Below are positions 23,960-35,097 of a stretch of DNA of 64,000 nt, in pieces. Within the stretch, counting starts at the first letter, position 1, and each line of letters opens with the position of its first letter. The translations under genes and the position numbers were made by a program. The DNA is from Allomyces macrogynus ATCC 38327 (lineage: Eukaryota > Blastocladiomycota > Blastocladiomycetes > Blastocladiales > Blastocladiaceae): NCBI GenBank assembly GCA_000151295.1, contig GG745338.1:367334-431333 (forward strand), written 5' to 3'. A model generated the notes under the pieces. The model was not told the DNA's origin. It did not search any database and saw only the letters and a list, made by a program, of their open reading frames with translations.

Positions 23960-25119
23960 GATCGGGGGTCGGCCGCTCGAAGGGTCCGGCCGGAAACGTG
24001 GATTGTTGGTCGAACAATGAGCGCAGTTGCCGGGTCCGGGTGATCAGTGGTGATCAAGCTTGATGGAACCGGCCGTGGTTGGGCGCCTCTTGCAGGTCCG
24101 GAGGGTGATCGCGCGAGTTTTGTTTGGCGGCGTGCCGTGAGCGACTGAGGAGAGAAGAGAGAGAGAGCCGCGCGGTGGAGCAGTTGCCATGGAACGTGCG
24201 GGGACTCGCGCGCGCAACGTGCTTGGATGACGCCAGCGAGGGCACGACAGCCGTCCGTCGCCGCGCGGTGATCAAGGGGGAAGAAAGGAAAAAATGGTGG
24301 CGACGGTGTGGCACGCGGGACCTGCAAGCAACCTTGGAGGGTCGCGCGTCGTTGCGCGTCGTCTCAAAAGCCGAGTGGGCGAGTGGCTCTTGGTGGCTCG
24401 ACTGACCCGGCCCAATTGGTGTGGTGCGTGGCAGCGCTCCATGCTCGGTGAGCCACCGCTTCGTTTCCGGTGGCGATTCTCGAACGTTTCATACATTAAT
24501 ATTCCTGGACGCGCGCCAGGGATTTCATTTTTGGGATTTGAAAAGGCATCCGCTGGCGTCTGCTGATGGAAGAGCGTCGTTGGTCGGCGCGAAGCGCGGT
24601 TGGCACGAACGGGCACCAACCCCGCTCAACCATGGTGCCGGCTTTGGCCCCAATCGCACTGTTAGCCTGCTCCCATCTGCATACAAATGCAGCGAGTCCG
24701 AACATATTGGCGACGTCGACGTTGTAGCGCTGCAACGTTTGTGATGGCGGGGTGATGCGGCAAGCCTCCAGCAAGAACACTTGTTGGACAACGCAAAATG
24801 AAATGGTGTTGGCTTTCGTGCAACCCGACACGCCTTTCGTGCAACCTTTCGGCAAAAGTTGTCACGGCCCCATGACCTTGGGCGCAAATTGCATTTTGGC
24901 GGCGCTGTCGCCTTCCGCGAGAACAGCCGACCTGACCAAGGACAGGTGCGCGCTTGCTGACTGAAAAAAATTGCGCACATAAGTTCATTTCGTACTCTTG
25001 CACTAGACCGCGTAATCGCGCGGCGCTGCCCACCAGGTGGGCAAGGTCGTGCAGACCGCGACAAACATGACCCGACGACCTGAGTCCGCGAAATGAGAGA
25101 TTGCGCCAGCCCACGCGCA
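23960..25119. other. Intergenic, no gene recognised
   Basis: About 1.1 kb between the GPCR start and the next stop codon. The open frames lack recognisable domains and differ from one another in composition. Region 24480-25080 is less GC-rich than the flanking genes. Confidence 0.4.
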
Positions 25120-25610
25120 TTACAACTTGGCGTCACGCAGCACGCACGGGCCCTGTGCAATGACCAGCACCTTGTGTTCGTCGGCAAACGCCTGCCACCC
25201 GGGGAACTCGGCGCCGGGCTGCAGCCAAAACTTGGTAATGCCCTTGGCGACGCCCTGCTCGAGCACGCCCTTGGTCACGGCCGGCGGCGTGATCACCGAC
25301 ACGGACACGTCGGTGGGCTCGCCAGTCAGGTCGGCAAGCGATGGGATGGCTGCGATGCCTTCGATTTCGCGCTCTTTCTGCAGTGTTCGGTCGTCGTGGC
25401 CACAGCGGTGGTCAGCAAATGAGTTGCAGCATCGACATCGTGCTCGTTCAATCAAATGCGCACCGGGTGCACGGGCGTGACGGGCTTCTGGTGATCAATG
25501 TACCAGCACAAGACGCGGTTGCCAAACTTCTTCTTGTCAGTCGACGCGCCAACCACGGCGAACCGCGACGACTCGAAGAAAGTGGCCATTTGGCGGGTCA
25601 GGCTGGCCAT
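25120..25610 (-). CDS. CoA-binding domain protein (YccU/succinyl-CoA-synthetase-like)
   Basis: Exons 25610-25464 and 25377-25120 join across an 86-nt intron (GTGCGC..CAG), giving 134 residues, the usual size of the stand-alone CoA-binding fold. The sequence has the Rossmann-like start FAVVGASTDKKKFGNRVL and a second strand ending PVTPVHP that runs into KEREIEGIAAIPSL. Further on are SVSVITPPAV and the conserved KFWLQPGAE (WxQ/xPG) and VIAQGPCVL (x-GPC) motifs of the CoA_binding_2 family, in which the cysteine is typical. Bacterial and fungal members bind coenzyme A, but a physiological role is not established. A longer in-frame reading to 25883 has a poorly conserved N-terminus, so MASLTRQMATFF is preferred. 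Confidence 0.8.
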
Positions 25611-25951
25611 TGCTGCTGGGTTTTGGTTGGTCTCGTGCAATTGCGGCAAGTTGGCCGTGCAGCTGGGTGGGTCAAAATCGGAAAACTCGATGGGAACGAC
25701 GGCGGCAGTTGCAATGTGCCACAATGATTTTTTGGGGTGCGAGGGCGTTTGAACGTGCGAACGACGCGATAACGTGATCGTGACGTGGCGAACTTGCTGT
25801 TCATTTCGACCCACACATCTCATCCAAAAAATGCTTGCTTCGTCGCGCTCCTCGACACCATATATTCTGCAATCCCATGCCACGCTGCCCCCCGCCGTCG
25901 GCGGTCGTCGACACGACGAGACGTGGCCCCTTGCCGACCAGCCCGGTGGTG

Positions 25952-28041
25952 CTACAGCGGCGGCGTGACGCCCATCTCGGCCAACTGCATGCGCACCTCG
26001 CCCTCGCTCTCGAGCTTGCGCACCTGCGCCGGGTCGAGTGTCTCGCCATTCGCCATCTTCTGCTTGAGCCCCATGATCTGCTTGAGTTTCTTGATCAGGT
26101 ACTGCGACCGCTTTTCAATCGACTGCGGGTCCGTACCCGGCGCGGGTGCCGGCGACGCCGGCTTTTCACCCTGCGTGCGACCGCGGCTGCCGTTCTGCTG
26201 CTGCGCGCCAGCGGGACTCGCCGAGTTCCCGCGCGATTGGGACTGCTGCGACTGCGGGCTACTGTTCCGCGGGACGAGACCACCCGTCTGCGGCGCGCCG
26301 GGCACCGTGCGCTTCTGCGGCGGCGGCTGCGTGAACGAGGCGCCCGGGACCGCGCGCGGCCCGAGCCGTGCCGACGGCGGGCGATACGCCCCCGCGGGTT
26401 TCGGCTTCACTGCCTCGGCGAGCCCCGCCGGCGCGGGCGACAATTCCCGCTTCGCCCACGACTCCGGGTTCGGCGCGAGCTGCGCGCAGGGCCGCCACAT
26501 GACCTGGAACAATTCCTTGGCGGCGTGCGACGCGACGCAGACGCCGCGGTAATGCCAGAGTTTCCAGCCGTTGTCGACGCGCAGGCGGGGCGAGAGCGTC
26601 GACGTTAGCAAGTAGCGGCCGTCGGGCGACCACGACAGCTGCGTCGAGTTTGGGCAGGAGACCGACGCGATCTTGGCGCGCTTGGTCATGTCCCAGAAGT
26701 CGAGCTGGCCGGGCAAGTTGCCGAACCCGCCAATGCAAAGGATGCGGCCGTTAGGGCTGAAGGAGACGGTGTTGCGCGGGCCCGTGCCGAATTCGAAGAT
26801 CGGGTCGGCGCGGTACGAAAAGAGCGCCGTCTTGGATGGGATGAACCCGTAGGTCACGGCAAACTCTTTGGAGTTGGGCGCCCATGCCACGTCGTGGATC
26901 GGACCCTCCTTGTCTACAAATAACGAGGGAAGAGATGTTGTTAGGGGATCGGTTCGAGAGGAGGCGGAAGGAAGAGTCAGACAACCAAGAATCGTACCGA
27001 GCGTCACGCGGCAATCCCAGTTCCCGGCCGTACTCATGTAGTAGAGGTTGTTCTCGCCATAGTAGCTCTGGCCCGTCGCGTCGACCTCGGTCGACGTGAG
27101 CAGCAGCACGCCCGTCCCAATCTTGTTCCAAATAAACTTGATCTTGTCGGCCTTGAAGAAGGTCTTGTTGGAAATGGGCACGTTGAAATTGCCGAGACTG
27201 AATATCTTGACGATCGCCGGGTTGCCGTTCTTGGCCTCCGGGATGAAAATGGCAATGTGCGGGTTACGGCCGGGCGAGAGCGAGTAGGCGGCAATGTTGG
27301 TCGCGCGCAGCTTGAACGTGGATCCGCGCTGCGCCGTCGAGTAGATGGTGACCTCGGCATTCGACGTGAGCCGCGCGTACATGGTCTCGTCGTCAGTCCA
27401 TTGCGGCGCCCAGGACGCCTGCGCCTTGTGCGCGTGCTCTGCAATCACGGCCTTCGTCGTCAGGGAGTGGATGAGCAGGTTCAAGTGCGGCCTCTTGGTT
27501 TCCGGGTCCGGGCGGGCTACGACGGAGATCAAGCGAGAGAATGAGCGTCCTGAACACCGTCGAAGATCGATCAAGTGAAGCAAAAAATGACAGTGCGCAC
27601 CTTGGCGCTCCCACGTGCACACATACAAGCCATTGGGCGACACGGACACCTCGATGATGCCCTTTCGTGCAAATGTGTAGACGTCCTCGCCGGTCGCGAC
27701 GTTGACGACGGTCAACCTATCCGGATCAAAATAAGAGCGTTCGGTCAGGTCCAGGGCCGGAAAACGAGACGGTGATGGAATAGCGGCCAAGTACGCACCC
27801 TTCGGGGCCGACATAGGCGAGCGACGAGCCGTCGCGCGAGTACTCAAAGTGGCGGAACGCGCCGGTGCGGGCAAATGGCGTAGCGAGCGCAGCCTCCGGG
27901 TTGAACGGGTCGCAGGCCGCGATATCGGCGCCGGAGCGGTCTGCGAAGGTCGGCTTTCAGAATTAGCGGCAGGAACCGGCAAGGAAACGGGCCGGTGGGT
28001 AGACGAGCCGTACAGGCAACGATATGTTGCGACTTTTGCAT
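25952..28041 (-). CDS. EIF2A: Translation initiation factor eIF2A
   Basis: eIF2A is a beta-propeller protein that delivers initiator tRNA to 40S subunits in alternative initiation. Recognisable blocks are FARTGAFRHFEYSRDGSSLA, VNVATGEDVYTFARKGIIEV, QASWAPQWTDDETMYARL, KTFFKADKIKFIWNKIGTGV, GQSYYGENNLYYMST, GPIHDVAWAPNSKEFAVTYG, FEFGTGPRNTVSFSPNGRIL, GNLPGQLDFWDM, STQLSWSPDGRYLLTSTLSP and LRVDNGWKLWHYRG. A disordered proline/glutamine-rich linker (about 26130-26430) leads to the helical C-terminus IEKRSQYLIKKLKQIMGLKQ. Introns lie near 27744-27803, 27517-27600 and 26915-26990. They contain no in-frame stops, so the gene reads open through them. The first exon is unclear; the ATG at 28041 (MQKSQHI) is a guess. 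Confidence 0.8.
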
Positions 28042-28711
28042 CGTGGGCAAAGAACAGCGGAATCAAACGGATTGTCGGGTCGGGAACGGGACGGATATGG
28101 CCGGGAAACGGCGGAGAGCACAGGCGGCGAGCAGCAGCGGCTCGGCTTGTCGCAAGCGGGACTCGAGGTCAAGGGCGCGAGCGCAATCGCGTGCGGGTCG
28201 CCCAAAAAGGAATTTTCGGCCGTTGTTTCGGCTGGTTCTGCTCGAACTTGAAGACGAGCTGGCACAGGCACAGGCAGGGGCACTGGCACTTATTGCAGCG
28301 GGTTGCAGCAGCAGCAGCGGCGGCGGATCGCGCGCTCAGCGTCGTTAGTCGAACGCGCGTAAACGTGGAGGGGAAGCGGTTTGGCACACGCGGTGCGCCG
28401 TCGCCGGCACCAGCGACGTGGTCTTTGCTCGACACGTGATCCCACGCACACGCGTTGCCATGGCCATGATCGTGGTCTGATCGTGAATCCCGAGCCGAGC
28501 CTGTCCTGCGGACCCGCGACGATCAGCGTTGGGGTGGAGCGGTTCTGTCCATGCTCGGCACTCGGAGCAGCCCATTGCGCGTGTCGCAGATCGATTTTGC
28601 AAGGAGCAAATAGATGGGAATTGCATGCATTTCAAAACAAGCCACGAGCCGCGCGTCGTGCGCGACCGACCGACCGACCGCACCGCACCGACGAGGCGCG
28701 CGTCGCGTCGG
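28042..28711. other. Intergenic, no gene recognised
   Basis: Mostly shadow frames. It includes a short GACC-type repeat around 28663-28683. It probably holds the eIF2A promoter. Confidence 0.35.
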
Positions 28712-29165
28712 TCACGCGCCGGCGGCCACACGGCCGTGCGCGCCCAGGTACGCGTCCTGCAAGTCCGAAATCGTGTCGGACAGTCCGGGCGACGAGAGGA
28801 AGGCATATGGAACGCCCACAACACCACCGTCGATGAACCGGACGCGCCCGCCGAAAAAGACATCGTCGTGGAGCTTGGTCGCGGCGGACTCCGCAGGCCC
28901 GCTGCCGCCGATAATGCCGATGTGTTGACCCGCGAGCGGCAGCAAGATGTGGCAACCCGTCTCTTGGCCAATCATTTCAATGGCGTCGCGGTACGGTGTG
29001 TGTCGAGAATCCAGCGAGTGAGCGCCTCGGCCACCTCCGTGTCGCCCAAAAGTTAGTCGGACAGGTCGATACTGAGCCCATTCGCCGGCTCATGGACGAG
29101 CGACGCGTAAGCGAGCTAAGCCATGGTCGACGTCGACGCGACGAGCACGGCGTGGCGGAACGAGC
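28712..29165 (-). pseudogene. Broken gene of unknown family
   Basis: A minus-strand reading with protein-like composition runs LAYASLVHEPANGLSIDLSD, then LLGDTEVAEALTRWILDT, then YRDAIEMIGQETGCHILLPL, AGQHIGIIGGSGPAESAA, RVRFIDGGVVGVPYAFLSS and ends DAYLGAHGRVAAGA. It is interrupted by a TAA between LSD and LLG (about 29054) and a frame change in an ACACAC stretch near 29005. A preceding TAG could be a splice acceptor. I do not recognise the family. It could be a decayed gene, or a gene with very small introns or sequencing errors. Confidence 0.35.
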
Positions 29166-29230
29166 TGGAGCGAGACACTCGAGACACCTAAGCCAAGAAG
29201 GATGCGCGCGACGCGACCGAAACGTGACCG

Positions 29231-30198
29231 TCAAAAGCAATCTGTGCATCAGAACATTGATCAGCCGACCGAACCCCTATACCCTGCGAACGAGCCGCCG
29301 TCACACACCGGAACTTGCCGCAATGCGTCGGGCGGGGGACCCTCTCGCCAAACGAGCGAGTCGACCGGCGGGGAAGCGACCGGGCCGAGCAGAGTACAAG
29401 AAACAGGCCGTTGATCCAGTTCCAAGCGCGGCCAGCGCGGAAGAGCCCGTGCATGCCCGAGCTGACGGAGCGATGGGTGCTGCGACTTGCGACCGCAATA
29501 CCGCGTGAAAAAACAGCTGAGCGGGAGCGGGCCGCGGGCGTACGGCATCGGACGGGGAAGCGAACGTGCCCCATCACGTCCCCGTCACGCCCTCGCCCTC
29601 AACCCACCCAGGATAGCGAGCAGTTGTTCGGCGCATACTGCGAGCGCGCGAGCAGCACGCTTCATACGTGCGCCCCCGCCTTTCGCGGCATCGGATGCCG
29701 TCGATGGGTCCAGTCCATGCCGTTCGTGTCGAGCCCAAATCGCATCGCGCCCCTTGAAGCCGGGCTCGTTCTCGGTTATTGCTGGGCATTGCACGTCATC
29801 TTTCCGGGTGCTGCATGTTGCTGGTGCATGGAAAGTCGTGTTGACCAAGATTGGTCATGGAGAGGATCTGCCGGTGGAGGAGAGGCACACGTTGCGATAC
29901 AGGATTGCGAGATTCGGCCTCTCCAATCTCACCGCGGAATCCCGAATCCTGCGGATCTGGAGTTGAGCAGAAGCGGACGCAATCTTGCTGAAGTTGAGGC
30001 CAAACCAAGCATGAAAATGGAGCAACAAAATCTACAATTTGATTTCCGCAGAGAGAAGCAAATCCACTCCTCGAAGCGCTTGACACTACCGACTAGCACA
30101 ACCCATCACGCACGAACCCAGCACGGCCCACACACCAATGGCGCGGGAGCAGTGCAGCGAGCGCCGCTGCCCGACACCAACTCGACGAAGCGAGCGCT
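29231..30198. other. Intergenic, no gene recognised
   Basis: Long open frames exist on both strands (for example from 29315 rightwards) but their sequence is low in hydrophobic-core patterning. The largest simply runs into the antisense of Hsp70. Treated as non-coding. Confidence 0.4.
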
Positions 30199-32294
30199 TT
30201 ACTTGCGACGACCGCCGCGGCCACCCTTCTTGGCCTCCTGCGCGTACATGGACGCGAAGACCTTGGTGACGGTGCGCTCAATCTTCTTCTTGCGCGCGAC
30301 AAAGTCCTCCTTGGCGGCCTCCTTGCCGTCGACCTCGAGCCACTCCATGGCCTCGGCGAGCTCCTCAATGATGAGGTCGGCCGACTTAAGCTTGGTGGCC
30401 ACGTTGGCGTCGTTGAGCGTGTTCTCGACCTGGTACATGTACTCCTCGAGCTGCTGCTTGGCCTCGATGCGAGCGGTGTGCTCGGCGTCCGACTTCTTGA
30501 ACTTCTCGGCCTCGGCAATGAGCTTGGTGATCTCGTCACCCGAGAGACGGCCGGCCTTGTTCGAGATGGTCACGTTGGCCGAGAGACCCGACGTGCGCTC
30601 CGTGGCCGTGACCTTGAGCAGGCCGTTGGCGTCGAGCTCAAAGACGGTCTCGAGCTCGGGCACGCCGCGCGGCGCCGGCGGGAGACCCGAGAGCGTGAAC
30701 TCACCGAGCAGGTTGTTGTCGCGCGTCATGGTGCGCTCGCCCTCGTAGATCGGGAACTCGACCGTCGTCTGGCCATCGTGCGTCGTCGTGAAGACGCGCT
30801 TCTTGATGGTCGGGATCGGCGTGTTGCGCGGGACAACGACACCCATGATACCGCCCTCCATCTCCACACCGAGCGACAGCGGCACGACATCGAGCAGCAG
30901 CAAGTCGGCGGTCTGGGCCGAGGCAGTGCCCGTGAGGACCGCGGCCTGGACGGCGGCACCGTAGGCAACGGCCTCGTCCGGGTTGATCGACTTGTTGAGC
31001 TCCTTGCCGTCAAAGAAGTCGACGAGCAGGGACTGGATCTTGGGGATACGCGTCGACCCACCAACGAGGACAATGTCGTCGACCGACTTCTTGTCGACCT
31101 TGGCGTCCTTGAGCACCTGCTTGACGGGCTCGAGCGTCGAGCCGAAGGCCGCGGCGTTGATGTCCTCGAACTTGGCGCGCGTGATGGTCGAGTAGAAGTC
31201 GACACCCTCGAAGAGCGAGTCGATCTCGACAGTGGCCTTGGCCAGCGTCGAGAGCGAGCGCTTGGCGCGCTCGCAGGCCGTGCGAAGACGACGCAGCGCG
31301 CGCTTGTCGCCCGTCAGGTCCTTCTTGTGCTTGCGCTGGAACTCGGTCGCGAAGTGGTTCACGAGCGTGTTGTCGAAGTCCTCACCACCGAGATGCGTGT
31401 CACCGGCCGTGGCCTTGACCGTGAAGACACCGTCGGCGATCGTGAGCAGCGACACATCGAAGGTACCACCGCCGAGATCGAAAATCAGGACCGTCTTCTC
31501 GCCGGCGGCCTCCTTGTTCTTCTTGTCGAGACCGTAGGCAATGGCGGCGGCCGTCGGCTCGTTGATGATGCGCAGCACCTCGAGACCGGCAATCGAACCG
31601 GCGTCCTTGGTCGCCTGACGCTGCGAGTCGTTGAAGTAGGCGGGGACGGTGACAACAGCCTTGGCGACCGACTGGCCAATCTTCATCTCGGCAATCTCGC
31701 GCATCTTGACGAGCACCATGGCCGAGATCTCCTGCGGAGAGAAGGTCTTCTCCTCACCCATGTACTCGACCTGGATGAAGGGAGCGCCGCCCTGGTCGAC
31801 GACGGTGAAGGGCCACAGCGCCATGTCCTTCTTGACCGAGGGCTCGTCAAAACGACGGCCAATCAGACGCTTGGCGTCAAAGACCGTGTTCTTCGGGTTC
31901 ATGGCCGCCTGGTTCTTAGCGGCATCGCCAATAAGGCGCTCCGTCGACGTGAAGGCGACGTACGAGGGCGTCGTGCGGTTACCCTGCTCGTTGGGGATGA
32001 CCTCGACGCGGCCGTCGGGCGTCATGTAGGCGACGCACGAGTAGGTCGTGCCGAGATCTGTTTTTTCATGGGCGGAAAGGCGGCGTCAGCGGCGGTGGGC
32101 GATGGGGAACGTCGGGTCGCGAGAGAGAGCGGGCCAATGCCGGGAGCAGCGACGGCGGCGGCTACGGCAGTGCGTTGCCGGTGCCGGCACGGCGTCTCTG
32201 GGCCGTTTGGACGACCGCAAGCGAGCGAACAGAGTGAGTCCTGGTGCGTACCGATGCCCACGCCACCGTTAAACGCTTCCGTGTACGACGACAT
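30199..32294 (-). CDS. Hsp70 chaperone, ribosome-associated Ssb-like
   Basis: Exon 1 (32294-32252) encodes [14 protein letters not shown]. After a 194-nt intron, exon 2 (32057-30199) gives the rest, 633 residues in all. The ATPase domain shows [28 protein letters not shown] and [16 protein letters not shown]. The substrate domain is intact. Features closer to fungal Ssb than to Ssa are [39 protein letters not shown] and [14 protein letters not shown] followed by a [12 protein letters not shown] block. The C-terminus ends GGRGGRRK instead of the EEVD that recruits TPR co-chaperones, consistent with an Ssb-type protein that binds ribosomes and nascent chains. Some segments ([16 protein letters not shown]) look Ssa-like, so the class is inferred. 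Strong codon bias suggests high expression. Confidence 0.9.
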
Positions 32295-32546
32295 GACTGA
32301 ACTATGAAGGAGGTTGCTGCTCGGCCGTGAAGTGGGAGAGGAGGAGCAAACCCAGGGGTCGGTCAACTGTTTTTGATTGCTTGCCGGCAGGAGGAGCAAG
32401 ATGCGGCCGTGTCCTGGCTGTTGACTCGCGTCACGAGCCCGATGATGTGTGTGGCAGGACAAGCGGGTGGGCCCGTTGCCAGGACGCCGAACCGAGTCGC
32501 AATCCCCGCTCGTCTCCGCGCCATTTCCGCGCCGGTCCCGCCAAGA

Positions 32547-35097
32547 GTATGCCGCTGACGTCAAGGCCGAGGTCAACGAGATTCTCGGCCGGCTCAAGGC
32601 CGTGCGCGACGAACCGCGGCAGCGCTTCGAGAGCCCGATTTTGCGGCTCATTCAGCTGGACAAGGTCGTTGCCGAACTGGACCCGACGCAGCGCGACTAC
32701 GCGATTCTCGAGTCGGTCGGCACGCTACCCGATATGCCGCAGCAGACGGCAGCTTTTGTGCGCGAGCACATCAAGTATTGCTTTACGCATTCGCCCACCA
32801 TCATTCCGCAATTCAAGGCTTCAAGGCGATTCGTCGCACCGTCACGCTCTGCAACTCGGTCGTCAAGGAAACGTTCCGGGCGATGCACTTGTTGGAGCAC
32901 CGTAAAGCCATGGTCATCAAGAACGAGGAGTTGGGCGACGGCGCCGACGCCAAGATCCAGGCCATGGTCGACGACTTTGACTCGGGAACTGGCCTATGAG
33001 GTCTACAAGCGCGGCGCGAAAGCGCTCCTCAAACCGCAGTCTCGAGGCGATAAGTGGCACAAGTCGAGCGCGACCAACGGGCACTCGATCATGCTGCTGC
33101 GGCAGTATGCTTCATTGGCGCGTTTTCACCACGCTCTTTTGTCGTGTGTTCCTTGGCACGTGCAACTGACTTATTTTTCGATCGGTTAGAATGCGCGCGG
33201 CCAGTCCAGCGGTGGGGACAAGCACATCGACGACAAGCGCGGCCACGGCGGCGAGCCCGTGAGCGATTCGCGCGGTCCCGGCGGCGAGCTCTTGAACGTT
33301 TCGCGCGACCGCGGCGGCGAGCGTAACGAAGGCGCGAGCTCGACCGCGGCGCAGCAGCAGCAACAGCCCAAGAATCAGTAAGCAGAAGCGCCGCAAGACC
33401 GTCAACACGCATAGCTCGAATCCAACGCTCGCAGCGTCATGGGAAAAAACCAAGGAGTTGACGAATTCAAGCCGTATTGCGCGCACGACAAGGTCGTCGA
33501 CGACTATGACCGCTTCAGCTTTATCGACCCCGGCCATCGTATTTTCCTGTCGTGCATTGGTTTGGCCAAGGACGACCTCAAGGCGATCATTGACGGCACG
33601 CTCTCGCCAACGACCTGAACGCGCTGCTCGAGCAGTACCACGATCTGCTGCCTACGCGGCACTTTTGGCAAGTCTCGGGCGCGCAGTATCGGCACCACTC
33701 GATGTGGCCGCAGTACTCTCGGTTTATGCGCAAGTTCACGGCGGCCGACCAGAACTCGTCGAGTACAACAAGCTGACGCACCAGCGCTCCATGTCGAAGG
33801 CCGCCATGCTCGCGCAAGTGCGCGACAAGTCGGCGGTGCTCGACGATGCTCTCGAAGAGTATATGAACAAGGGGGTGGCCGCGTGGTCGTTTTTGCCGCC
33901 GCCGCACGCCTTCGCGGTTACAACTCGTACTTGCTCAACAAGTTGCTTGGACTCGGGCCGGAGCTGCGTGCGCGGCAGCACCGTGGCGAATGGCGGCCGG
34001 CGCGGACACTCGTCGTACTCGGCAACTCGGGCTCGACGTGTAGCCTCAACTTTGGGGCTATGCCGCTGCGGTACTGGACGCGGTACATAAAGCGGCACGG
34101 GCGCCGACGTGGTGCTGGCCGACGAGAGGCGCTCGTTTGCTGCTCGGTGTGCAACGGCACGATCATGGTGCAAAACGACCAGCATGGGGCACCAAGTACT
34201 GGATGAGGCGTTGACGAAGGTGCGTAAGACGTGTTGCAAGGCCGTGGCTGTGGTCAAGAACAAGCTCAAGGGCGCGCTGGATAGCAAACGCAAGGACAGC
34301 GACTAGACCGCGGCGCCGATGCAGGTTGACGAGGCCGCGATGGCCGCAACGCATTTGCTGCACTTGCATGACGACCTGCTGATGGCCACGAGCCATCCGC
34401 ACGTGTCGCCCGAGGCCATAGCCGAGCACTTGCACCAGACTAACGAGCCGACGATCGTGATCGCGCCGCCCGCGTCGCGCATGGGCAAGAGCAAGATGCG
34501 GCTGCACCCCATGGGGCCAACAGCCGCGACATTGGGCACCCGCTCGCCGCACGACGCTCAGCCGATGAGTGCGATCTCGGCACCCGGCCCCTCGCACTTG
34601 GGACAGCTGCCGAACCGCCGCCCATCCATGTCCAGTCGGACGTCCTCGAACGGAGCTGTGTGATCGGCGGAACCGCCGCCGTCACGGAAGCGCAAGGATC
34701 TTGGCGTGAAGCGGGTGGCGAGCCACGGTGCAAGCTCCCCCGATTCGACTTGGCGCCTCGAGTCGAGCACGTGTGCGAGGTGGGTGCCAAGGGCATGCAC
34801 AAGGTCAATCAGCTGCTCGGCAAGGTCGGCAAGCCGCGAAAAGAAGCTGGTGGGGCAACGTCGACGGCCATGATGCCGCTTGGCCAAAATGGTAGCGACA
34901 CTGAGAACGAGGATATTACGATGGCCGAGCATGGAGCACAGACGACCATGCTGACACGGGCTGCAGGATCGAGCACGGTGCCGCACTTGCGCTCGCGTGT
35001 GACGTCGCCGGCAGCGATCCCGAAGATGAGGACATTGCCATGGCCGACTGCAAAGCCGAGGATGGGATGGACGTGTACACTCCTGCTGTTTGAGCTA
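32547..35097 (+). pseudogene. Degenerate Fanzor (TnpB-like RNA-guided nuclease) gene
   Basis: Conserved peptide blocks follow in order but in changing frames. They are VNEILGRLKAVRDEPRQRFE, IKYCFTHSPTIIPQFKA, IRRTVTLCNSVVKETFRAM, ELAYEVYKRGAKALLKPQ, then FSFIDPGHRIFLSCIG (RuvC-I-like, Asp at 33525-33527). Next come LANDLNALLEQYHDLLPT, LVEYNKLTHQRSMSKAAML, GYNSYLLNKLLGLGPELR, RTLVVLGNSGSTCSLNFG, LRYWTRYIKRHG, ADVVLADERRSF (RuvC-II-like Glu at 34124-34126) and CSVCNGTIMVQND (half of a zinc ribbon). This order is that of Fanzor proteins, eukaryotic relatives of TnpB. Two plausible introns exist (33105-33189; near 33377-33437). At least six frame breaks are not intronic: an 8-bp duplication at 32812-32827, an extra G at 32984-32986, an extra CT at 33601-33604, and breaks near 33755, 33905 and 34115. 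The second zinc-ribbon half and the NRD (RuvC-III) motif were not found. An acidic tail (SDPEDEDIAMADC) ends at about 35097. No clear start codon. Confidence 0.55.

Noticed and set aside
29315..30748. A 477-codon plus-strand frame
   Set aside because: It overlaps the Hsp70 3' end in antisense and has no protein-like pattern upstream.
30478..32307. A 609-codon open frame antisense to Hsp70
   Set aside because: Long antisense frames opposite Hsp70 genes are a known effect of codon bias; it is charged, repetitive and shows no independent motifs.
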